From NCBI GenBank assembly GCA_029933755.1, contig JAOZNO010000189.1:1-7017 (forward strand): 7,017 nucleotides of DNA, in the 5' to 3' direction. Positions within the stretch are counted from its first letter, which is position 1; each line of letters opens with the position of its first letter. The stretch comes from Bacteroidales bacterium. Lineage in GTDB: Bacteria > Bacteroidota > Bacteroidia > Bacteroidales > NBLH01. The notes below the pieces were generated by a model, which saw nothing but the letters and a program-made list of their open reading frames with translations, was not told the origin of the DNA and ran no database searches. This document shows positions 1-4,163 of this stretch, one piece after another. A program made the position numbers and the translations under genes.

Positions 1-2110
1 CTACATATTGATTAGATATTTGAAATCCTGTAATTACTACTGATGGTAAGTTTGGGTTATCAACCATTTTGTCAGGATCAAAGATATTATAACCATTAAT
101 TCCACCAAAAATAAGAAAGCCTTTATCGGTTTTGCAAAATGAGCCAACCAGAAACTCGTTACTTTGTAAACCATCCCTTATGTCGTAATTTCTAACTTTT
201 TTTGTTTCAGGATTAAATTTTGACAAACCACTATTTGTACTTACCCAAATGTACCCATTATGGTCTTCTAAAATTCCCATCATAACATTATTAGGGAAAT
301 TATCACCCTCACCAAAATTCTCGAACTCATCTTTATCACTGTGATATAAACTTAATGAACCTTTTGAGCCAATCCATAGTCGCCCTTTACTGTCTTCAGT
401 TATTGCATAAATTCGATTATTCCCAATTGAATTTTTATCGTCAGGATTATGTTGATAGCGGACAAATGAATTATTTTTTTCGTCCCATTTGTTTAGGCCA
501 CCGCCAAATGTACCAATCCAAATTATTCCATTATGATCTTTAAATACGGTAGTTACATTGTTGTTGCTAATGCTATTTTTATTATCTGAGTTTTGATAAA
601 CTTCAAAACTTTCAGTCTTGGGATTAAAAACATTAACACCACCACCATAAGTGGCTATCCACAATTTACCTTGATTATCTTCAATTATTCGCCACACACG
701 ATTATTACTAAGACTTTTAGTAGCTGTTTGTTGTTTCGCACTTTGTGCTTTATATGCTTTGAATTTGCCAGTTTTAGGATAAAAACGATTAAAGCCTCCA
801 CCATCTGTTCCTATCCAGAATCTCCCTTTAGAGTCCTCAATAATTGTTCGTACGTGATTATGACTTAGACTATTCGGATTTGAAGGATTGTGCATGTAGT
901 GTTTAAACTTATTTTCTCCTTTTATCCATAAATTTAAACCTCCTTGTACAGTTCCTACCCAAATTCGTCCTTTACTGTCCTGGTAAATATTTCTTACCTG
1001 GTTTGAGCTTAAACTATTGTCATCATATGGGTTATGACGAAATAAACTTAATTCTTCAGCTGCACGATTCCATTTATCAATTCCGCCAAGTGAACTTCCA
1101 ACCCACAATATATTGGTTTTATCCTGGTAAAGCGATAGTATATTGTTATTTTGTAATGAACTGCGAATAGATGCATCATGTTTATAGGCGGTAAACTCAT
1201 CTGTTTTTTGATTATATCTGTACAATCCACTTTTTTCAGTTCCAAGCCATATAATTTCTTCTTTATCAATTACAATTGAAGTTATTCTATTGGTAACATA
1301 ATTACTTAGCCTCTCTTTTTTATGTTGAAAAATACGATATTCTTTGCTTATGGTATTAAAACGAATTAATCCGTTATCGGTTCCTATCCATAAAACCTGA
1401 TTTTTGTCTAATTGAGTCGTATTAATTTTATTAAAGCCGCTTACATCACCATAACCCGAGGCGAAATTGAAGAAATTAAATTCACCACTTTGTTTGTTAA
1501 ATAAACAAAGACCATTGTTGGTTCCTAACCACAATTGATTATTCGGGGCTGCACTAATGCTATTTATAATATTTTGCTCTGTATCCTCTTCATTTCCCTG
1601 GTAATATCTTTTGAATTTTTCTGTTTTCCTGTTAAAACGGTTTAAACCTTTTGATGTAGCAATCCATAAATAGTCCTTTTCTCCCCAAATGAAACGAACA
1701 TTACCTGAACTTAATGATTCAGTATTTTCATTTCCGGGATAATAGGATATAAATTTTTCAAAAGTTTCATCAAATTTACATAATCCTGCTCCACGTGTGC
1801 CAATCCATAATTTACCACCATGTTCCGGTGGGTCAACGTACAAATAGTTTAATACATTGTCTGAAATAGAATTGCTGTCTGCCTGATTATTTCGGTAGAT
1901 GCTAATGCTATAACCATCGTATTTGTTTAAACCATCAAGTGTGGCAAACCACATAAATCCTTTGTTATCCTGCACAATACTGTATATAGAACTTTGCGAT
2001 AAGCCATCTTCAAGCGAAATATGCTCAAATTTAATATTTGGAGCTTGAGAATTAGCGATACTTTGTGTTAAACTTAAGATTATTAGGAGTAAGATATTTA
2101 TTTTTGACAT
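1..2110 (-). CDS. Two-component regulator propeller sensor protein, 3' end cut off by window edge
   Basis: The frame is open for 703 codons from ATG 2108-2110 to the left edge. Residues 1-23 look like a Sec signal peptide (MSKINILLLIILSLTQSIA, then NSQA). Thirteen blades carry the Reg_prop signature (W-[IVLF]-[GAS]-[TS]-x(2-4)-G-[LIVF]), with the Trp at residues 54, 102, 149, 194, 241, 288, 336, 384, 432, 484, 531, 579 and 622. A fourteenth, GFLIFGGINGYNIFDP at 664-679, has the form that usually closes the series. Fourteen blades fit two seven-bladed propellers. The last residues (PSVVITGFQISNQYV) match the start of a Y_Y_Y domain. In known Bacteroidota relatives this part is a periplasmic ligand sensor, often for glycans, followed by a membrane helix, histidine kinase and sometimes a receiver plus AraC-type DNA-binding domain. 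None of those is visible here, so kinase or hybrid status is inference. No susC/susD gene is visible beside it. It is divergent from the DUF4293 gene. Confidence 0.93.
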   Translation of the reverse strand, partial: MSKINILLLIILSLTQSIANSQAPNIKFEHISLEDGLSQSSIYSIVQDNKGFMWFATLDGLNKYDGYSISIYRNNQADSNSISDNVLNYLYVDPPEHGGKLWIGTRGAGLCKFDETFEKFISYYPGNENTESLSSGNVRFIWGEKDYLWIATSKGLNRFNRKTEKFKRYYQGNEEDTEQNIINSISAAPNNQLWLGTNNGLCLFNKQSGEFNFFNFASGYGDVSGFNKINTTQLDKNQVLWIGTDNGLIRFNTISKEYRIFQHKKERLSNYVTNRITSIVIDKEEIIWLGTEKSGLYRYNQKTDEFTAYKHDASIRSSLQNNNILSLYQDKTNILWVGSSLGGIDKWNRAAEELSLFRHNPYDDNSLSSNQVRNIYQDSKGRIWVGTVQGGLNLWIKGENKFKHYMHNPSNPNSLSHNHVRTIIEDSKGRFWIGTDGGGFNRFYPKTGKFKAYKAQSAKQQTATKSLSNNRVWRIIEDNQGKLWIATYGGGVNVFNPKTESFEVYQNSDNKNSISNNNVTTVFKDHNGIIWIGTFGGGLNKWDEKNNSFVRYQHNPDDKNSIGNNRIYAITEDSKGRLWIGSKGSLSLYHSDKDEFENFGEGDNFPNNVMMGILEDHNGYIWVSTNSGLSKFNPETKKVRNYDIRDGLQSNEFLVGSFCKTDKGFLIFGGINGYNIFDPDKMVDNPNLPSVVITGFQISNQYV

Positions 2111-2111
2111 G

Positions 2112-2245
2112 ATAGTTATATTGTTATATTGTTAAACTGTTGTTGTGTAATATACCGGAAACGGTTTTAAATTAGACTTTTATAAATATATTTTACACTG
2201 ATTGTCAGTGATTAGAATCATTTAACAATAGAACCATTTAACCAT
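2112..2245. repeat. Inverted pair of 8-bp-periodic repeats
   Basis: Positions 2112-2137, read on the minus strand, and 2220-2245, read on the plus strand, agree at 21 of 26 positions by hand alignment. Each arm is built of roughly octameric units ending in AAC (for example AATATAAC twice in the left arm, AATAGAAC and CATTTAAC in the right). The pair could fold into a large hairpin with an 82-base loop. The left arm begins two bases upstream of the propeller gene start codon, so it lies in that gene's leader. I take it as an intergenic repeat element. A regulatory role is possible but not shown. I saw no exact TAnnTTTG promoter for the propeller gene here. Confidence 0.5.
2196..2210. promoter_or_regulatory. 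Perfect short palindrome, possible operator
   Basis: CACTGA (2196-2201) and TCAGTG (2205-2210) are perfect inverted arms around TTG. The site is 86 bases upstream of the propeller gene start, between the two arms of the octameric repeat. The size and symmetry fit a dimeric regulator site, but short perfect palindromes also arise by chance in this composition. Confidence 0.2.
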
Positions 2246-2393
2246 ATTAAAGTGTAATTTAGTCATATTTTAGTTTGTAGAGAGTATTTAAGATTTTTTT
2301 TTTTAATAGAGTTACGGAACTTTAAAATTATAACAATATATATACCATCATGCAATTTGTTTGTTCAAATTATCATAAAAAAGAATTTTGTAT

Positions 2394-2401
2394 TAATTTT
2401 G
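2394..2401 (+). promoter_or_regulatory. Bacteroidota-type -7 promoter element
   Basis: TAATTTTG matches the TAnnTTTG consensus of the Bacteroidota primary sigma factor exactly and is followed by CAGC. No TTTG lies at the usual -33 distance; the nearest upstream ones (2356-2359 and 2360-2363) are about ten bases too far. Transcription would begin near 2408. That would give either a leader of about 255 bases for the DUF4293 gene or a separate short transcript ending at the hairpin and T-tracts just downstream. Confidence 0.4.
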
Positions 2402-2407
2402 CAGCTA

Positions 2408-2476
2408 AATTGAGTACAAACTGAGATGTGTAATCGCCTACGAGTGTTCGTCTATAATGTCTCACTTTTTAGTTTT
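2408..2476 (+). ncRNA. Candidate small RNA or attenuated leader
   Basis: Downstream of the promoter-like element, TGAGATGT (2422-2429) pairs with ATGTCTCA (2457-2464), using two G-T wobbles. Inside it ACGA (2440-2443) pairs with TCGT (2448-2451) around GTGT. T-rich tracts follow at 2466-2470 and 2473-2478. This block is more GC-rich than its surroundings and has no convincing reading frame. The promoter, hairpin and T-tract order suggests a transcript of about 70 bases, but the stem is weak and I recognise no RNA family. Confidence 0.22.
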
Positions 2477-2515
2477 TTAATATGTGAAACTTATTTTAAA
2501 ATTGGTAGAAGTTGG

Positions 2516-2576
2516 CAGTAAACAGTCTACAGTATGCAGTAGCTAACAAAGTCTGCTTACTGAGAACTGAATACTG
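2516..2576. repeat. 7-bp-periodic inverted CAGT/ACTG repeat
   Basis: CAGT occurs at 2516, 2523, 2530 and 2537, exactly seven bases apart. After a spacer, TCTG occurs at 2552 and ACTG at 2559, 2566 and 2573, again seven bases apart. The two halves pair along their length: CAGT 2516 with ACTG 2573, 2523 with 2566, and AGTATGCAG (2531-2539) with CTGCTTACT (2553-2561) at eight of nine positions. The three bases between tetramers mostly do not pair. It lies in the leader of the DUF4293 gene, 87 bases before its start. It resembles the short-period intergenic repeats common in this phylum; I cannot assign it to a named family. Confidence 0.6.
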
Positions 2577-2618
2577 TTCTTGTCTAAAAATAGTAAACTA
2601 CATTAGAAAATAGAAAAG

Positions 2619-2666
2619 ATGAACTTTATGAACAGACAAATTAAGGCTTTAAAAATAAAATTATGA
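2619..2666 (+). CDS. Possible 15-codon upstream ORF overlapping the DUF4293 start
   Basis: ATG 2619-2621 opens a frame encoding MNFMNRQIKALKIKL that ends at TGA 2664-2666. That stop overlaps the DUF4293 start codon as ATGA, the usual arrangement for translational coupling. The peptide is basic, has no recognisable motif and no clear ribosome binding site. A frame this short overlapping a start codon can arise by chance, so I list it only as a possibility. Confidence 0.15.
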   Translation: MNFMNRQIKALKIKL

Positions 2667-3127
2667 TACAACGAATGCAAACCGTATATTTATTATTATC
2701 ATTGGTACTAATGTTCCTGGTTTTTATATTTCCTTTATCAGAACTATTGGTAGGTGAAAACTTAATTTTTATTTTCAGATACAGAGGGATTTATGAATTG
2801 GCAGATAATGCTGAAATTCTGATAATTCAAAGCTTGCCTTTGGCTATTCTTTTTGGTATTATATTAATTATTAACATGCTAAGCATATTTTTATTCAAAA
2901 ATAGAATGTTACAAATGCGTTTGAGCATTTTCAATATTATGCTTATGATTGGTTCAATAGGATTGGCTTATTATTATATTTATATTGCTTTTAATGAATT
3001 AAATGCAACGGTTCACTTTTCTTTTGCAGCTATTTTTCCCTTAATAAGTGCTATTTTAACTTATATGGCTTTCAGGGGAATTAAAAAAGATGAAAAGTTG
3101 GTGAAATCTTTGGATAGGATTCGGTAA
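2663..3127 (+). CDS. DUF4293 family four-helix membrane protein
   Basis: This 154-residue protein begins MIQRMQTVYLLLSLVLM and ends DEKLVKSLDRIR, both typical of the Bacteroidota DUF4293 family. Four hydrophobic segments are visible at about residues 7-29, 53-77, 87-109 and 118-136. A soluble stretch lies between the first two (about 30-52), and the tail is positively charged and probably cytoplasmic. The family has no assigned function that I know of, and no catalytic residues are apparent; inner-membrane location is inferred from the helices. The start is supported by the conserved N-terminus. No strong Shine-Dalgarno precedes it, as is normal in this phylum. It stands alone: the propeller gene is divergent and a terminator follows 27 bases after its stop. 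Confidence 0.9.
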   Translation: MIQRMQTVYLLLSLVLMFLVFIFPLSELLVGENLIFIFRYRGIYELADNAEILIIQSLPLAILFGIILIINMLSIFLFKNRMLQMRLSIFNIMLMIGSIGLAYYYIYIAFNELNATVHFSFAAIFPLISAILTYMAFRGIKKDEKLVKSLDRIR

Positions 3128-3154
3128 TATCGCTCTCCGAGCTATGAAAAATGG

Positions 3155-3178
3155 AAACAGCCCGTAAGAGCTGTTTTT
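3155..3178 (+). terminator. Rho-independent terminator after the DUF4293 gene
   Basis: AAACAGC (3155-3161) pairs perfectly with GCTGTTT (3170-3176) around an eight-base loop, and the T-run extends to 3178. It lies 27 bases after the DUF4293 stop codon and just before the MNT promoter, separating the two transcription units. Its core (AACAGC/GCTGTT) recurs in the two other terminators of the window. Confidence 0.75.
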
Positions 3179-3183
3179 CATTA

Positions 3184-3215
3184 CTTGCTTTTTTATAGGT
3201 ATTATTGTATTTTTG
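3184..3215 (+). promoter_or_regulatory. Promoter of the MNT-HEPN pair
   Basis: TATTTTTG (3208-3215) matches the -7 consensus TAnnTTTG exactly. CTTG (3184-3187), 20 bases upstream, is a near match to the -33 TTTG. Transcription would start near 3222, about 16 bases before the MNT start codon. The site sits directly after the preceding terminator, so the pair is probably transcribed on its own. Confidence 0.6.
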
Positions 3216-3237
3216 TAAAAGGTACAAATAGTCTGAA

Positions 3238-3579
3238 ATGAAAAAAAAAATACCAAAGTCAACTGAAACTATTAAGCCGATTCTTTTAAAATTTAAAAAA
3301 GAACTAAAGGAGCTTTATGGAGATAATATGTTGCAAATAATTTTATTTGGATCCTATGCTCGTGGTGATATTCATTCAGAATCTGATATTGATTTGTTAT
3401 TGATATTAAATAAAATGAAATCACCTTATCATGAGAATGTATTTATGAATGAATTGTTGGCAGATTTTAACTTAGAATTTGAGAAATACTTTTCGGTTAT
3501 CACAACAACTCTTCCAAAATTTAATAATATGAAAAATCCGTTGTATGAAAATGTCAAAAATGAGGGTTTTGTGTTATGA
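3238..3579 (+). CDS. MNT-type nucleotidyltransferase (MntA-like), partner of HEPN protein
   Basis: This 113-residue protein is a minimal nucleotidyltransferase of the DNA polymerase beta superfamily. The signature is visible: GSYARG at residues 38-43, then SDID at 49-52, whose Asp50 and Asp52 would bind the metals. No clear third acidic residue stands out on the later strand. The C-terminus (NPLYENVKNEGFVL, 100-113) is of the kind common in this family. In characterised MntA-HepT systems the MNT enzyme is the antitoxin and silences the HEPN toxin by adding AMP to a tyrosine; a similar role here is inference. The start is well fixed: TAG at 3229-3231 is in frame upstream. Its stop TGA overlaps an ATG (3576-3578) that is the likely original HEPN start. 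The codons after the start form a run of ten A's (3241-3250). Confidence 0.88.
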   Translation: MKKKIPKSTETIKPILLKFKKELKELYGDNMLQIILFGSYARGDIHSESDIDLLLILNKMKSPYHENVFMNELLADFNLEFEKYFSVITTTLPKFNNMKNPLYENVKNEGFVL

Positions 3580-3623
3580 ATGAGACGATAGAGTTGTATA
3601 TGATAAGGCAAAAATGTACTTGA
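3576..3623 (+). other. Displaced 5' end of the HEPN gene, out of frame with the rest
   Basis: ATG 3576-3578 overlaps the MNT stop as ATGA and reads MNETIELY, then MIRQKCT and a stop at TGA 3621-3623. The HEPN frame just before its present ATG reads YDKAKMYLKDADLL. Removing two bases from the TATATG at 3597-3602 joins them as MNETIELY-DKAKMYLKDADLL, a normal HEPN first helix, and gives a 129-residue protein. I infer a TA dinucleotide expansion or a sequencing error. As it stands, a ribosome reading the 15-codon frame stops seven bases past ATG 3614, so reinitiation there is plausible. Confidence 0.65.
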
Positions 3624-3967
3624 AGGATGCTGACTTACTTATAGCAAATAATAGTTCTGAATCTGCGGTATCTCGTGCATATTATGCTATGTATTACATG
3701 GCTAAAGCTTTACTTTTTTTTGTAGATATTAATGTTAAAACTCATCAGGGTACTGTTATGATGTTTGGCAAACACTTTATAAAAAATGGCATATTTGAGA
3801 AAAAGTATAATAATATTCTAACCAAAGCTTTAAACCAACGTATTGTTGGTGATTATGAAATTGGGAAAGGAATTGAACTTGATTTGGCAACAGAAATTGT
3901 AAATGAAGCTCATGAATTTGTTACGGTTGTTATAAAATACTTAAAAACAAAGTATAAAACAGCTTAG
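3614..3967 (+). CDS. HEPN domain protein (UPF0332/PF05168-like), N-terminally shortened by a frameshift
   Basis: The open frame gives 117 residues from ATG 3614. The family core is clear: SESAVSRAYYAMYYMAKALL at residues 15-34, KTHQG at 42-46, FGKHFIKNG at 51-59 and RIVGDY at 76-81. The protein is helical and soluble, with no signal peptide. HEPN proteins paired with MNT enzymes are usually toxins, often RNases. The canonical R-x(4-6)-H RNase motif is not seen: no His lies within six residues of Arg76, and RIVGDY stands in its place. The Tyr there could be a modification target by analogy with HepT, which is inference only. The first 12 residues of helix 1 are encoded upstream in another frame. 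The protein may therefore be damaged, expressed by reinitiation or frameshifting, or intact if the extra bases are an error. Its stop codon lies inside the terminator stem. Confidence 0.82.
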   Translation: MYLKDADLLIANNSSESAVSRAYYAMYYMAKALLFFVDINVKTHQGTVMMFGKHFIKNGIFEKKYNNILTKALNQRIVGDYEIGKGIELDLATEIVNEAHEFVTVVIKYLKTKYKTA

Positions 3968-3979
3968 AAAGCTGTTTTA
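3955..3979 (+). terminator. Terminator hairpin overlapping the HEPN stop codon
   Basis: Positions 3955-3965 and 3969-3979 form a perfect 11-bp stem (core AAAACAGCTT / AAGCTGTTTT) around loop AGA. The HEPN stop TAG is at 3965-3967, partly within the stem and loop. Only four T's end the 3' arm before AC, so the T-tract is short. It could work in both directions between the convergent HEPN and pheT genes. Confidence 0.65.
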
Positions 3980-3997
3980 CAAATCCAGAACAATGAA

Positions 3998-4118
3998 CGT
4001 CATTGCAATCCGCTGGCTATCGGAGAAGCAATCTCCTGTTATTCAGAAAGTGGCCAATTACTTCTAATTGACAGCTGAGCTTATTGGGGGGGATTCCTTC
4101 ACTTCGCTCGGAATGACG
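3998..4118. repeat. REP/MITE-like palindromic element in convergent spacer
   Basis: CGTCATT (3998-4004) and AATGACG (4112-4118) are perfect inverted ends 121 bases apart. Inside, GAAGCAATCTCC (4025-4036) pairs with GGGGATTCCTTC (4089-4100) with two mismatches, and CAATTA-CTTC-TAATTG (4055-4070) forms a perfect hairpin near the centre. The whole would fold as a long interrupted stem-loop. Phrases such as CGTCATTGC, GAAGCAATC and CTTCGCTCGGAATGACG recall dispersed palindromic repeats found between genes in many bacteria. It contains no reading frame of note and is richer in GC than its surroundings. Confidence 0.6.
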
Positions 4119-4137
4119 AACTTTGAATGAGCGTTTG

Positions 4138-4160
4138 AAAACAGCTCAGAGAGCTGTTCT
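4138..4160 (-). terminator. pheT terminator hairpin
   Basis: AACAGCTC (4140-4147) and GAGCTGTT (4151-4158) form a perfect 8-bp stem around AGA, with one more outer pair after a mismatch. On the minus strand it begins three bases after the pheT stop codon and ends in TTTTC. It matches the hairpin at 3956-3980 at 22 of 25 positions, and one pair has changed from T-A to C-G with pairing kept. Confidence 0.65.
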
Positions 4161-4163
4161 ACA

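Noticed and set aside
355..868. Plus-strand open frames of 62 and 91 codons opposite the propeller gene
   Set aside because: They lie antisense to a long frame with clear repeated propeller motifs and have no family features of their own.
1048..1269. Minus-strand 73-codon frame within the propeller gene
   Set aside because: It is in another frame from the intact propeller ORF, which covers the same bases with recognisable blades.
2294..2304. Run of eleven T's as a terminator
   Set aside because: No stable stem directly precedes it on the plus strand, and no gene ends there.
3056..3262. Minus-strand 68-codon frame across the DUF4293 terminator
   Set aside because: It overlaps the end of DUF4293, the terminator and the MNT promoter and resembles no protein family.
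3603..3620. Programmed -1 frameshift site as the sole explanation of the HEPN disruption
   Set aside because: The codons CAA-AAA do not form a classical X-XXY-YYZ heptamer and I saw no strong downstream stem. It remains only an alternative within the frameshift finding.
3998..4118. CRISPR array or tRNA in the palindromic region
   Set aside because: There are no regularly spaced direct repeats with unique spacers and no cloverleaf; the structure is one interrupted palindrome.
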